Positions 19,140-27,779 are shown, numbered from the stretch's first letter. The stretch: 64,000 nucleotides of DNA from Rhodospirillales bacterium (GCA_017644185.1 JAEPMA010000001.1:372001-436000); one strand, 5' to 3'. Made by a program: numbers and translations. Notes: generated from the sequence alone by a model not told the origin.

Positions 19140-19841
19140 ATGGACGCGAAACTGCGTCAGAAGCTCGAAAACGTCGCCGTCGCGACTTTGACCACGGTGA
19201 TGTTCAAAAAAGGCATCGCGACGACGTGGATCAAGGGCTCAATGCCGTTTTGTCACAATGAAAAGCGTATTGTCGGCCCGGCGTTCACCATGCGCTATGC
19301 GCCGGCGCGCGAAGACCTGGCATCCCCCGAAGCGTGGAAGTCCCCGACATCGACGCGGGCCGCGATCGAGGACATGCCCGAAGGGTGCTTCTGCGTCATC
19401 GATTCACGTGGCGAAGAAGCGGCGGGCGTGATGGGCGATATTCTCGCCGCCCGCATGAAGAAACGCGGCGTCGTCGGCATGGTGACGGATGGCAAGATGC
19501 GCGATGCGGCCGGGGTCAAGGCGGTCGGCCTGCCGATCTGGTGCAATGGGACGGCGGCGCCCGCGGCGGTCCATCAGATGGCGTTCGTCGGCTGGCAGGA
19601 ACCCATCGGTTGCGGGGGCACGACGATCTTCCCGGACGATATCATCGTTGCCGATGACGACGGTGCGGTGGTGATCCCGAAAGCGATGGTCGAAGACGTC
19701 GCAGACGCCGCCGTCGCACAGGATCATCTGGAGGCGTGGATCGTCACGCAGGTGGAGGAGGGGTATCCTCTCCCCGGTCTCTATCCCCCCAACGACGAGA
19801 CCATGGCGCGCTACGAAGAGTTCAAGAAGAAGGGTGAGTAA
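19140..19841 (+). CDS. RraA-family protein (aldolase/decarboxylase-like)
   Basis: A 233-residue member of the RraA fold, which includes 4-hydroxy-4-methyl-2-oxoglutarate aldolase/oxaloacetate decarboxylases and the RNase E inhibitor RraA. The active-site pattern is present: GVMGDILAARMKKRG then DGKMRD (D117-G118 and R121-D122). The nearby catabolic-looking genes favour an enzyme over an RNase regulator. GGGGAGA gives a ribosome-binding site. It starts a three-gene plus-strand cluster with a cupin (2-base gap) and a cytochrome c. Confidence 0.85.
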   Translation: MDAKLRQKLENVAVATLTTVMFKKGIATTWIKGSMPFCHNEKRIVGPAFTMRYAPAREDLASPEAWKSPTSTRAAIEDMPEGCFCVIDSRGEEAAGVMGDILAARMKKRGVVGMVTDGKMRDAAGVKAVGLPIWCNGTAAPAAVHQMAFVGWQEPIGCGGTTIFPDDIIVADDDGAVVIPKAMVEDVADAAVAQDHLEAWIVTQVEEGYPLPGLYPPNDETMARYEEFKKKGE

Positions 19842-19843
19842 CG

Positions 19844-20371
19844 ATGGACGACGCGATGAAGCCGAGAATTCCGGATCCCTACACCGGGCCGAATGTTACG
19901 GACGGGATCGACGAGATCTTCGTCCAGGATGCGTTCGCCGACGATGACCCGCGTTTGTGGGTGCCGCTGGCGCCGGACCGCTGGTCCAGGCCTTTGTGTC
20001 TGAATGTGTCGCAGGGATATTGGGTGCACCTGACCAAGGTCGTCGGCGGCGGTTTCCTGTCACGTCACCGTCATCCGGCCCCGGTGCACGGCTTCGTCAT
20101 TAAGGGTAAATGGCGGTACTTGGAAAAAGACTGGGTGGCGACGCCGGGGTCTTATCTGTTCGAGCCGCCGGGGGAAATCCACACCCTCGTGGTGGATGAA
20201 GATTGCGACGAGATGATCACGCTCTTTCACAACACCGGCGCGATCATCTACTGCGACGAGAACGGCAAGGTGACCGGCTCGACCGATGTGTTCGATAGAA
20301 TCGAAGCATGCCGAAAGCATTTTATCGAGGTCGGCCTGGGCGCTGATTATGTCGAAAACTTCATTCGCTGA
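19844..20371 (+). CDS. Cupin, 2,4'-dihydroxyacetophenone dioxygenase family
   Basis: A 175-residue single-domain cupin. The metal-binding first motif is SRHRHPAPVHGFVIKGKW and the second is in PPGEIHTLVV, giving a plausible His3/Glu iron site. The length and sequence pattern resemble 2,4'-dihydroxyacetophenone dioxygenases, which cleave a C-C bond next to a ketone. The true substrate is not known. The start is the ATG at 19844, two bases after the RraA-like gene, so the two are coupled; the cytochrome c gene follows 12 bases later. Confidence 0.8.
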   Translation: MDDAMKPRIPDPYTGPNVTDGIDEIFVQDAFADDDPRLWVPLAPDRWSRPLCLNVSQGYWVHLTKVVGGGFLSRHRHPAPVHGFVIKGKWRYLEKDWVATPGSYLFEPPGEIHTLVVDEDCDEMITLFHNTGAIIYCDENGKVTGSTDVFDRIEACRKHFIEVGLGADYVENFIR

Positions 20372-20383
20372 GTAAAACTGAAG

Positions 20384-20866
20384 ATGGCGTTTTATGGCCG
20401 CACGCCCGTTCCGCTGATCACCGCCGCGCTCCTGCTCGGGACGTTGCTGGTGTACGAGCTTTTCGCCCCCAAGGGGGAGCGGACGGATATCGCCCTCTAC
20501 CCCGACGATCTGCAGATGATCGCAGACGGCGAGAAACTGTACGCCGAACACTGCGCCAGCTGCCACGGCCCCAACCTTGCGGGCGAGAACAACTGGCGCG
20601 AACGCAAATCGAACGGGCGCCTGCCCGCACCGCCCCACGACGAGACCGGGCACACCTGGCATCACGACAGCCGGGCGCTGTTCAACATGACCAAGCACGG
20701 CCCGCAGTTCGTCGCCGGTGACGACTATCAAAGCGATATGCCGGCGTTCAGGGACATTCTGACCGACCGCGAGATCGTGCAGATTTTGTCGTTCATCAAA
20801 TCGACCTGGCCCGCGAAGGTCCGCGAAACCCACGACGAGATCGAGAGACGGGCGAAGGTGAAGTAA
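20384..20866 (+). CDS. Membrane-anchored c-type cytochrome
   Basis: A 160-residue protein with an N-terminal hydrophobic anchor (residues 9-26) and one haem c site, C57-A-S-C60-H61. The likely sixth ligand is M119 in SDMPAF. The haem domain faces the periplasm. Similar small cytochromes are annotated as cytochrome c family proteins, and some accompany copper export or dehydrogenase genes; here it closes the RraA-cupin cluster. A composite repeat follows its stop immediately and probably ends the transcript. Confidence 0.88.
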   Translation: MAFYGRTPVPLITAALLLGTLLVYELFAPKGERTDIALYPDDLQMIADGEKLYAEHCASCHGPNLAGENNWRERKSNGRLPAPPHDETGHTWHHDSRALFNMTKHGPQFVAGDDYQSDMPAFRDILTDREIVQILSFIKSTWPAKVRETHDEIERRAKVK

Positions 20867-20868
20867 AT

Positions 20869-20966
20869 CCCCTCATCCTGTCCTTCTCCCTAGGGAGAAG
20901 GAACTCACGCGGCGCCACCCTCTCCCGGGGGAGAGGGTGGCGAGTGTAGCGAGCCGGGTGAGGGGG
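20869..20966. repeat. Composite hairpin repeat, CCCCTCA...TGAGGGG family
   Basis: Bounded by CCCCTCA and TGAGGGG with internal hairpins CCTTCTCCC-TA-GGGAGAAGG and CACCCTCTCCC-GG-GGGAGAGGGTG. It begins three bases after the cytochrome c gene and lies before the aminotransferase gene. Confidence 0.85.
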
Positions 20967-21038
20967 CAAGCAATGAAGATTGAAGAAACCCCGGTTCCGT
21001 CGTAAAGCAACCGGGGACTTGGGAGAGGAACGAAATAC

Positions 21039-22244
21039 ATGACCATCAAGATCGCCGAGCGCATGTCGCGCATTCAGCCGTCGGCCAGCTCCGTCGCTTC
21101 GCAAAAAGCGCGGGAAATGAAAGCAGCCGGTAAGGACGTCATCGCACTCAGCGCAGGCGAGCCGGATTTCCCGACCCCCGCCCACGTGGTCGAAGCCGCC
21201 TACGAAGCCGCCAAGAGGGGCGAAACCCGCTACACCAACGCCGCCGGGGTGCCGGCCCTCAAGCAGGCCGTGGTCGACAAGTTCAAGCGCGACAACGGCC
21301 TGGATTACACGCTGGATGAAGTGATGGTCGGCTCGGGCGGCAAGCAGCTTCTGTTCGATGCGTTGGTGTCGACCGTCGAAGCCGGTGACGAGGTCATCAT
21401 CCCGGCCCCTTACTGGGTGTCCTACGTCGATCACGTGAAATTCGCGGGCGGCACACCGGTCATCGTGCAGGCGACGCCCGAAAACGATTTCAAACTGACC
21501 CCCGAACAGCTGGATGCGGCCATCACCGATAAAACCCGGTGGCTGATCCTGAATTCGCCGTCGAACCCGTCGGGCGCGGTCTATGACAAGAAAGACCTGC
21601 GCGGTCTCGCGGATGTGCTGTTGAAGCATCCCGACGTCGCGATCTTCGCCGACGATATTTACGAGCACATCATCTTCGACGGGCTCGAGTTCTCGACCAT
21701 CGCCCAGGTCGAACCGGCGTTGAAAGAACGCACGGTCACCATGAACGGGGCGTCGAAGGTTTATTCCATGACCGGCTGGCGGATCGGCTACTGCGGTGGT
21801 CCGGCCCCACTTATCAAAGAGATGACCAAGCTGCAGCAGCAGATCACCGGCTCCAACTCGTCGGTGTCGCAGGCCGCCGCGCTGGCGGCGCTGACGGGCC
21901 CGCAGGATTTCGTGCCGAAGAACTGCCAGAGCTTCCAGGACCGCCGCGATCTCGTGGTCTCGATGCTCAACCAGGCAAAGGGCGTCAAATGCCCGGTGCC
22001 GAAGGGCGCGTTCTATGTCTTCCCCGATTGCTCGGAACTGATCGGCAAGAAAACGCCGGACGGCAAGGTGATCGAGAACGATACCGATCTCGTTCTCTAC
22101 TTCCTCGAAAGCCATGGCGTCGCCTGCGTGCAGGGCGCGGCTTACGGGATGTCGCCGTTCTTCCGGGTGTCGTACGCGGCGTCGGAGGACGAGCTTCGCG
22201 ATGCGTGCGAGCGCATCCAGCGCGCCTGCGCCGAGCTTAGATGA
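21039..22244 (+). CDS. aspC: Aspartate aminotransferase, class I subgroup Igamma-like
   Basis: A 401-residue PLP aminotransferase. The Schiff-base lysine is K240 in NGASKVYSMTGWRIGY, the PLP-phosphate-binding arginine is R248, and NSPSNPSGAVY carries the conserved asparagine. This pattern and length match the alphaproteobacterial aspartate (and in some cases prephenate) aminotransferases. The ribosome-binding site is GGGAGAGGAA. Its stop codon overlaps the end of the convergent small gene at 22237 by eight bases. Confidence 0.94.
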   Translation: MTIKIAERMSRIQPSASSVASQKAREMKAAGKDVIALSAGEPDFPTPAHVVEAAYEAAKRGETRYTNAAGVPALKQAVVDKFKRDNGLDYTLDEVMVGSGGKQLLFDALVSTVEAGDEVIIPAPYWVSYVDHVKFAGGTPVIVQATPENDFKLTPEQLDAAITDKTRWLILNSPSNPSGAVYDKKDLRGLADVLLKHPDVAIFADDIYEHIIFDGLEFSTIAQVEPALKERTVTMNGASKVYSMTGWRIGYCGGPAPLIKEMTKLQQQITGSNSSVSQAAALAALTGPQDFVPKNCQSFQDRRDLVVSMLNQAKGVKCPVPKGAFYVFPDCSELIGKKTPDGKVIENDTDLVLYFLESHGVACVQGAAYGMSPFFRVSYAASEDELRDACERIQRACAELR

Positions 22245-22581
22245 ATTCCGCCGTCTGGATGTAGATACTCAGCGCCGCCTTGAAGGTGGCGCGCTGTTCC
22301 TCGGTCGCGAAGACGACGCGGACATCCTTAATGGTCAGGTCGTCGGACATCCCCTCGATGGTGAGGCGGTGCTGGTCGGCCATGTAGCGGTCGAGCCATT
22401 CCTCGATCGGGCCGACGGCGCGCTCGGTCTTGAATTTCAACCCGTACCCCAGGCCGCGGCGGTCCGCGCCTTGGCGCCGTTCCGGCCCCGTATAATGCGC
22501 GCCGCTGCCGGCCTTGCGCCGGTCGCCGGATCGCGGGGTTTTGTCGCTTGAGGGTTTGCCCCCCAGATTGAAAAGCTTCAT
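22237..22581 (-). CDS. Conserved-looking hypothetical protein with GPERR...DRR motif
   Basis: A 114-residue soluble protein I do not recognise. The first 45 residues are basic and polar, with YTGPERRQGADRRG, an arginine-rich motif seen also in simpler form at the tail of the response regulator at 50046 (GPDRRAKRR). The last 65 residues are predicted mixed alpha/beta with EEWLDRYMADQHRLTIEG. The chosen ATG at 22581 has a weak ribosome-binding site; an upstream in-frame start would add 18 residues. It overlaps the end of aspC tail to tail. Confidence 0.65.
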   Translation of the reverse strand: MKLFNLGGKPSSDKTPRSGDRRKAGSGAHYTGPERRQGADRRGLGYGLKFKTERAVGPIEEWLDRYMADQHRLTIEGMSDDLTIKDVRVVFATEEQRATFKAALSIYIQTAEFI

Positions 22582-22693
22582 TTCGGTTTCCGCCCAGTTT
22601 GCCGGCAATCCGGTTTCTCCGGAAAGCGGTGGCAAATTATATACCGATAACCCGGGTGGGTCCGTGATCTAGCGCACGCCTGATGGTTAATTT

Positions 22694-23266
22694 TCAGGGC
22701 GCGTCGGGCGCGGTGAGATTGACGGACGGTCGCGAAGCGAGGCTCTCCATCCATTCCACCAGGTCCGGCCGAATGGACTGCCAATCGAAGCCGGGGAGGC
22801 GGAAGTTGAGATAACCCAGCGCGGTGACGAGTGTGATGTCGCCGAAGTCGAACCCGTCAGACGGGGTTGCGGCCTTGACCGTGCGTTCGATGACGCGGGT
22901 CTGGCGCTGGATCAACTCGTCCCACTTTTTCTCGTCCGGGCGGCGGCCTTCGATCACCAGGGCATAGGCGGAATCGATGATCCCCTGATGGATGCCGGTG
23001 CGCCTCAACGCGTCCATACCCCCAAGTGCGGGGCCGTCTCCGATGCTGTCGAAGTACTGCATGATGACCAGGCTCTCGGCCATCGGTTGCCCGTCGTCGA
23101 GAATCAAAGTCGGCAGGCGTCCAATCGGGTTCTCGGCATGCAACTCGGCCGGGTCGTCCCAGGGGTTGGTGGATATGAACTCGATCCGGTCGAAGACATT
23201 CTTTTCATGTGCCGTGATCAACGCGCGGCGGACGTAGGGGGAGGGTTTGGCGTAATACATCTTCAT
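22694..23266 (-). CDS. Glutathione S-transferase family protein
   Basis: A 190-residue GST-fold protein. Residues 1-78 form the thioredoxin-like domain, with PSPYVRRALI in the position of the catalytic loop, the cis-proline segment IGRLPTL, and the glutathione-binding Glu-Ser in MAESLVI. The rest is the all-helical domain. The first residues KMYYAKPSPY suggest serine or tyrosine chemistry but this is a guess. Its ATG overlaps the stop of the MFS gene (ATGA), so the two are cotranscribed. Confidence 0.9.
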   Translation of the reverse strand: MKMYYAKPSPYVRRALITAHEKNVFDRIEFISTNPWDDPAELHAENPIGRLPTLILDDGQPMAESLVIMQYFDSIGDGPALGGMDALRRTGIHQGIIDSAYALVIEGRRPDEKKWDELIQRQTRVIERTVKAATPSDGFDFGDITLVTALGYLNFRLPGFDWQSIRPDLVEWMESLASRPSVNLTAPDAP

Positions 23267-24468
23267 GTCGGACTGTCCTTCGATTGCGGTTTCATTTCGG
23301 GTGTCAGAAGGTCGATGACGAGCGCCAGCGCGACGGCGGCGGCGCCCGCCTGAAACAGGATGTCGTAGCGTCCGGTCAGTTCGAACGCGTAGGAAAAGGC
23401 ATAGGCCGTTCCGGCCTGGCCGACCGAAAACGCGACGGTGGCATAGCTCCAGGCGGTGCGTTGGAGCGCGGCGTCCGTACCACTAAGCTCATGAACGCGC
23501 CCAGCCACCAGCGGGACGATCCCCGGGACCGCGGCGCCGACGATGAAGCTCGATATCCCCAGCAATAGGGTTCCCTCGGATAGAAAAACGAGTGTCACGC
23601 CGACCCCTTGAAGTATCAGGCCAAGGCGCAGCGTTTTTCGAAATCCAAGCTTGTCGGCGAGACGGCCCGCGGCGATGGGACCGATTGCGGCGCCAACACC
23701 GAAGATAAACCAATACCAGCCGCCCGCGACGATCCCCTGGCCGAGCCCACGGGCCACGTAGTCGACGAGAAACACCATATGCGCGACAAGACCGGCGGCG
23801 AAAAGGGCGTAGACGGCGTAAAGGCTTGTGAACGGCCATGCGAACGCAGAGGCAGGCTTTTCGGCAACGGCGGCGGGGGGCGGCGGCGCGGCGGGCCAGA
23901 ACCGCCAAGCGGCGAGTGCGAGGAGGAACGAAATAATCCCAAGTGCGCCCCAGGTTTCTTCGAGCCCGACACCGATTAATGCCGGGACCATTGAACCCGA
24001 TAACGCGATGCCGATCCCGACGCCCGTAAAGATCACACCTGCAGCAATGCCGCGTTTTTCTCTGGGGACGCGGGGTAACACCGCCGATGCGGCGAGGACC
24101 ATCAACGCGCCGCCCGCGTACCCGGCCGCGAAGCGCCAGACGAAATACCACACGAAGGACAACGGCCACACGCACCCGATAAACGACAATGCCGCCAACA
24201 ACATCATCGCCCGGATGACGTGATGGACCGGCATGCGCGCCGCCATCGACTTGCCGGCGAGCGCACCCGCGAGATACCCGGCGAGGTTCGCCGCGCCCAG
24301 ATAGACGGCATCGGATTCCGTGAACCAATGCGCTTCGATCAGGGCCGGTAGCAGGGGCGTGTAGGCGAAGCGGCCGAGCCCGATCCCGACCAATGTCGCG
24401 GCAAGACCGGCAAAGGCATAAGTCACCCATCCCCGGGGTTGGGTAGCGGGGGGCGTGATTGTCTTCAT
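23263..24468 (-). CDS. MFS transporter, YbfB/YjiJ family
   Basis: A 401-residue twelve-helix permease. GIGLGRFAYTPLLPAL near residue 27 and the LGAANLAGYLAGAL helix are hallmarks of the YbfB/YjiJ family, whose substrates are undefined. The stop overlaps the GST start by four bases. The LysR gene upstream has the same orientation, 74 bases away, and may be cotranscribed or regulate this pair. Confidence 0.88.
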   Translation of the reverse strand: MKTITPPATQPRGWVTYAFAGLAATLVGIGLGRFAYTPLLPALIEAHWFTESDAVYLGAANLAGYLAGALAGKSMAARMPVHHVIRAMMLLAALSFIGCVWPLSFVWYFVWRFAAGYAGGALMVLAASAVLPRVPREKRGIAAGVIFTGVGIGIALSGSMVPALIGVGLEETWGALGIISFLLALAAWRFWPAAPPPPAAVAEKPASAFAWPFTSLYAVYALFAAGLVAHMVFLVDYVARGLGQGIVAGGWYWFIFGVGAAIGPIAAGRLADKLGFRKTLRLGLILQGVGVTLVFLSEGTLLLGISSFIVGAAVPGIVPLVAGRVHELSGTDAALQRTAWSYATVAFSVGQAGTAYAFSYAFELTGRYDILFQAGAAAVALALVIDLLTPEMKPQSKDSPT

Positions 24469-24542
24469 GACGGCACCCTAGTGGGTTGGGGGATTCAACT
24501 GAAATGGTTTGTTTTGATACCTGCGATCGGTCGGGCAGATAG

Positions 24543-25427
24543 CTATTCGGCGGCCTGAGCGGTCATGCCCTGGCGCACCATGTCCAAAAAGGCAACAGCG
24601 GCGCTCGACTGGCGGGTGTCACGGCGGTGTATGTAAACGGTCTCCACGGAGGCTTCGGTGGATGGGAGCGTATGGACGGCGACGTTGCCTGATTGCCAGG
24701 TATGACCGACAAGGGTTTTCGGTAGCATGGTGATGCCGAGGCCCGCCGCGACGGTGCTGACGATCACTTCCAGGGTGCCGAATTCCAAAATACGCGGCGT
24801 GACGATGCCGCGCCGGGTCAGAACCTCCTCCATCCGTTGGCGGTAAGAACAGCCACGTCTCAGAACGACCATACGCACGTCGGGCCGCGCGAAAACGTCA
24901 TCCAGGTTCTTGAAGCCGGGTGCGGATAAAATCACAAGTTGTTCGTTGAATACCGGATCGGTCAAGAGATCCGGGTGGTCTACCGGCCCGCAACCGAACG
25001 CGCCTTCGACCTCCCGGTTCAGCACCATGTCGGTCAGTTCCTGCGTGGTGCCGGTGCGAAGCGTGAAGTCGACGTTGGGCCAGGATGAAACGAAACTGGT
25101 GAAATGCTGGTTCAGCCGCAAAGCCGCCGTGGTCTCGAGAGATCCCAGTATCAGAGGGCCCGCCGGCGTGCCGTCATCGGTGACGGCGCGGCGAGCGTCT
25201 TCGAGGATGTTGCGGATATCGCGGGCATAAGGCATCAGCCTTTTGCCGGCGGCGGTCAGGCTGACACCCCGACTGTGGCGATCGAACAATGGGGTGCCAA
25301 GTTCATCCTCAAGTCGTTTGATCCGCTGTGTGACGTTGGACTGAACGGTGTTCAACTCCTCGGCGGCACGGTTCATACCGCCCAGCCGGGCCACTGATTC
25401 AAACATTTTGAGATCGGATGCGTCCAT
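24543..25427 (-). CDS. LysR-family transcriptional regulator
   Basis: A 294-residue regulator with the N-terminal winged helix (DASDLKMFESVARLGGMNRAAEEL, then SNVTQRIKRLEDELG and LFDRHSRGVSLT) and a type-2 periplasmic-binding-like effector domain. I chose the ATG at 25427; a GTG at 25436 is in frame. No ribosome-binding site is visible, and a TATAGT at 25435-25440 (minus strand) lies seven bases before the ATG, so the mRNA may be leaderless. It precedes the YbfB-type MFS and GST genes on the same strand and is a candidate regulator of them. Confidence 0.9.
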   Translation of the reverse strand: MDASDLKMFESVARLGGMNRAAEELNTVQSNVTQRIKRLEDELGTPLFDRHSRGVSLTAAGKRLMPYARDIRNILEDARRAVTDDGTPAGPLILGSLETTAALRLNQHFTSFVSSWPNVDFTLRTGTTQELTDMVLNREVEGAFGCGPVDHPDLLTDPVFNEQLVILSAPGFKNLDDVFARPDVRMVVLRRGCSYRQRMEEVLTRRGIVTPRILEFGTLEVIVSTVAAGLGITMLPKTLVGHTWQSGNVAVHTLPSTEASVETVYIHRRDTRQSSAAVAFLDMVRQGMTAQAAE

Positions 25428-25443
25428 ATCAATCACTATAACT

Positions 25444-25486
25444 GATATATTTGGATGCGCAGCAAACTATTTTCTTGGATATATCG
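25444..25486. promoter_or_regulatory. Inverted GATATAT/ATATATC arms upstream of the LysR gene
   Basis: GATATAT at 25444-25450 and its inverse ATATATC at 25480-25486 flank a 29-base centre in the intergenic region shared by the LysR gene and the gene at 25615. The spacing fits a two-half-site LysR arrangement, though it lacks a clear T-N11-A core, and could equally be AT-rich promoter sequence. The remaining intergenic bases to 25614 hold no other structure I can name. Confidence 0.35.
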
Positions 25487-25614
25487 TCCCGGAATTGGTG
25501 TAACGAAACGTCACAATTTGGCCCTGTTCATCCGGAATTTCGCGTGTATCGTCGGATTAACGCCGTTCTGGTGTGCACGTTAAAAGTTAATCAGGCATCA
25601 TCTGCGAGAAAAAA

Positions 25615-26127
25615 TTGATTTGGTTCTCGAAAAAACCCCAAGTGGCAAAACCGCTCGTTTCCGGTTTCGAAGTGGTTCTGATCGGCCGCAAGGACGACCG
25701 GGAGAAGATCCTCGCCAGCGTCGAGAGCAAACTGCCGGCGCTGTCGGACAAGGTGGCGAACGGCGCAAACCCCTACATGATCGCGGCTGATGTGTCGCGG
25801 GACTACATCCTCGCTGAACTGAAGAAATGCAGTCAGGAAGAGCGCATCAATTTGCTCGACCGCATCGCCAACCGTAAACACAAGAACATGCCGCATATCT
25901 TCGAGTTGATCGCGCACGTGAATTACTGCCTGACCATCCTCGAAGACGAATCCAAACCCTTGATCCCGCCTGGCTCGGCGATGGGATTCATGACATCGGT
26001 TGCGTCGTGGTTTGCCAGCAGCGACAAACTGCTTCGCCGCGTCCTTATCTATTTTGACGAAGCAACCCAACTGCATCGCCAGCACCTTCAGGAAACCAAA
26101 CGCCGCAACGAACGCATGTTCCGCTGA
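25615..26127 (+). CDS. Hypothetical protein with TTG start
   Basis: A 170-residue soluble protein that I cannot assign. It has no signal peptide and only a weak hydrophobic stretch (GSAMGFMTSVASWFASS, residues about 122-138). The N-terminal half is mixed alpha/beta with a Lys/Glu-rich pattern; the C-terminal 30 residues are strongly helical and basic, ending in KRRNERMFR. The TTG at 25615 is the only start that keeps the aligned-looking N-terminus; its ribosome-binding site is poor (GCGAGAA). Codon use matches its neighbours, so it appears to be real. It diverges from the LysR gene. Confidence 0.65.
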   Translation: MIWFSKKPQVAKPLVSGFEVVLIGRKDDREKILASVESKLPALSDKVANGANPYMIAADVSRDYILAELKKCSQEERINLLDRIANRKHKNMPHIFELIAHVNYCLTILEDESKPLIPPGSAMGFMTSVASWFASSDKLLRRVLIYFDEATQLHRQHLQETKRRNERMFR

Positions 26128-26189
26128 CGCTTGAGTGATCCGGCAATTAGGGATGGCGTAGCCCGGCCGGCCGCGGATATCCTGCCTTC

Positions 26190-26591
26190 ATGTTCGAACT
26201 GCATCCGACCCTCGAAAACGATTCCCTGCCGATCTCGGATACGGGCAAGCTGCTGGTGCGATTGATCGATGATGCACGATTTCCGTGGGTTTTAATCGTG
26301 CCAAAGGTCGAGGGTGTGACGGAACTGCATGAACTCCCCGAAGACGTTTACGAGGGTGCCATGGCGATGACGCGGCGCCTCGGTGACGTTCTCAAAACCG
26401 GATTCGACGCCGACAAGATCAATACCGCCGCGATCGGCAATATGGTGCCTCAGCTCCATATTCACATCGTCGCCAGATACGTGGGTGACGATGCCTGGCC
26501 GGGGCCGGTATGGGGGGCGGGAAAGATGATTTCCATGACGGAAGACGAGGCGGCGCGGCGGATCGATGTCATCCGTGCGGCGCTGGGGTAA
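26190..26591 (+). CDS. HIT-domain protein
   Basis: A 133-residue histidine-triad-fold protein. The active-site segment is QLHIHIVAR with H90 and H92; the first histidine of the usual H-x-H-x-H triad is replaced by glutamine, as in some HIT branches, while the catalytic last histidine is kept. Members act as nucleotidyl hydrolases or transferases on mono- or dinucleotide substrates. FELHPTLENDS at the N terminus is typical of this proteobacterial subgroup. It precedes a CDP-alcohol phosphatidyltransferase gene on the same strand. Confidence 0.88.
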   Translation: MFELHPTLENDSLPISDTGKLLVRLIDDARFPWVLIVPKVEGVTELHELPEDVYEGAMAMTRRLGDVLKTGFDADKINTAAIGNMVPQLHIHIVARYVGDDAWPGPVWGAGKMISMTEDEAARRIDVIRAALG

Positions 26592-26676
26592 GTACTACTA
26601 CTGAATTTACTTATTGTTTGGATTCAGCACATATAGACGGCGTCACGTTTTCGTAACATTCGGAACGCCCAACCCC

Positions 26677-27345
26677 ATGACGCCCGATGAACCGCAAAAA
26701 GCGCAGTTGTTTCCGCTGATCCGCCATCTTTCGATGCGGGTCACGCCGGCCCTGCTGCGGTTGCCGGTCAGCGCCAATCTGGTGACCACCGCGTCCCTGT
26801 TTTCCGGTCTGACGGCGTGCTGGTACTTCACCCTGGGCACCTGGGTCGACAGTTTGATCGGTGCCGGGTTGTTCGTCATTTGCTACATCCTCGACAATTG
26901 CGACGGCGAGGTCGCGCGGGCCAGAAACCAGTGCTCTTCATTCGGTGAAAAGTACGACACCTTCGTCGACTGGATTGTGCACTCCCTGTTCTTCGCCAGT
27001 CTCGGGTATGGGGTTGCGGCACAGACCGGCGACCAGGTGTGGCTGTGGCTCGGCCTGTTCGGTGCCCTCGGCGGGACCATCAATTATTTTATCGCCGTTT
27101 ATATGGATGCCAGGGATGTCGCCGGTGCCCCTGAAGAAAAGGACGATAGTCCGGCTTCCCCGCAGTCCCCGCTTGAATGGGCTGCTTTCGTTTTAAGGGA
27201 ACTGTCCCGCGCCGATTTCTGCGTGATCGTTGTCGGGCTGGCGTTGTTCGACGTCACCTGGATACTGTTGCCGACGGCGGCGCTGGGCGCACATGCCTAT
27301 TGGATGGCCGCGTTCGTGAAAGGCGCGCGCAAGTTCAAGGTCTGA
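26677..27345 (+). CDS. CDP-alcohol phosphatidyltransferase family protein
   Basis: A 222-residue integral membrane enzyme. The full metal and CDP-binding signature DNCDGEVAR...G...D...D is present at residues 73-98, with D73, D76, G77, R81, G90, D94 and D98 all intact. It probably transfers a phosphatidyl or similar group from a CDP-activated lipid to a hydroxyl acceptor; the acceptor is unknown. The ATG at 26677 gives a sensible hydrophilic N-terminus; an in-frame TTG at 26614 is less likely. About six membrane helices are expected. Confidence 0.87.
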   Translation: MTPDEPQKAQLFPLIRHLSMRVTPALLRLPVSANLVTTASLFSGLTACWYFTLGTWVDSLIGAGLFVICYILDNCDGEVARARNQCSSFGEKYDTFVDWIVHSLFFASLGYGVAAQTGDQVWLWLGLFGALGGTINYFIAVYMDARDVAGAPEEKDDSPASPQSPLEWAAFVLRELSRADFCVIVVGLALFDVTWILLPTAALGAHAYWMAAFVKGARKFKV

Positions 27346-27349
27346 TCGA

Positions 27350-27757
27350 TTACCTATCGATAACGGCTTCGACGTCGATCTCCATCAGCATCTCGGGCCG
27401 CGCGAGCCCGTTGACGATCAACCCCGTCTGGCAGGGGCGCACCCCCTTGAGCCATCTCGCCAGCACCGAAAACACCGGCACCCTGAATTCGCGATCGGTC
27501 AGATATACGGTCGTCTTGACGATATCGGAAAGCTGCCCGCCCGCTTCCGTTAAAAGAACCTCGGTGCACTTCATCGCGTTCTCGGCCTGCAAAGCCGGGT
27601 CACCCTCGCCGACGAAGTTACCGTCGAAATCCAGTCCCGTCTGGCCCCTTACGAAGATCCGGTTGCCGGCGCGGACCGCCATCGCGAGTTCGTATTCGAA
27701 GGCTTCGCCCTCGTACTCCATCTGATGCTCGTAGGGACGGATGCGCTGGTGCGCCAT
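27350..27757 (-). CDS. RidA-family protein (YjgF/YER057c)
   Basis: A 135-residue trimer-forming RidA-fold protein. Many members deaminate reactive enamines or imines; others have specialised catabolic roles. FVRGQTGLDFDGNFVGEGD and DIVKTTVYLTDREF match the family, but the C-terminal catalytic arginine region is atypical (LARPEMLMEIDVEAV in place of the usual LP-KGALVEIE). Start: ATG at 27757, with CGGAGG six bases before it. The TetR gene lies 23 bases upstream on the same strand, so the two are likely an operon; the fdx-like molybdoenzyme genes diverge beyond it. Confidence 0.88.
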   Translation of the reverse strand: MAHQRIRPYEHQMEYEGEAFEYELAMAVRAGNRIFVRGQTGLDFDGNFVGEGDPALQAENAMKCTEVLLTEAGGQLSDIVKTTVYLTDREFRVPVFSVLARWLKGVRPCQTGLIVNGLARPEMLMEIDVEAVIDR

Positions 27758-27779
27758 GGGAACCTCCGTGATGTTTGGT

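Noticed and set aside
20796-22115. A 439-codon frame on the minus strand opposite the aminotransferase.
   Set aside because: Shadow of aspC; the composition is that of an antisense GC-rich frame.
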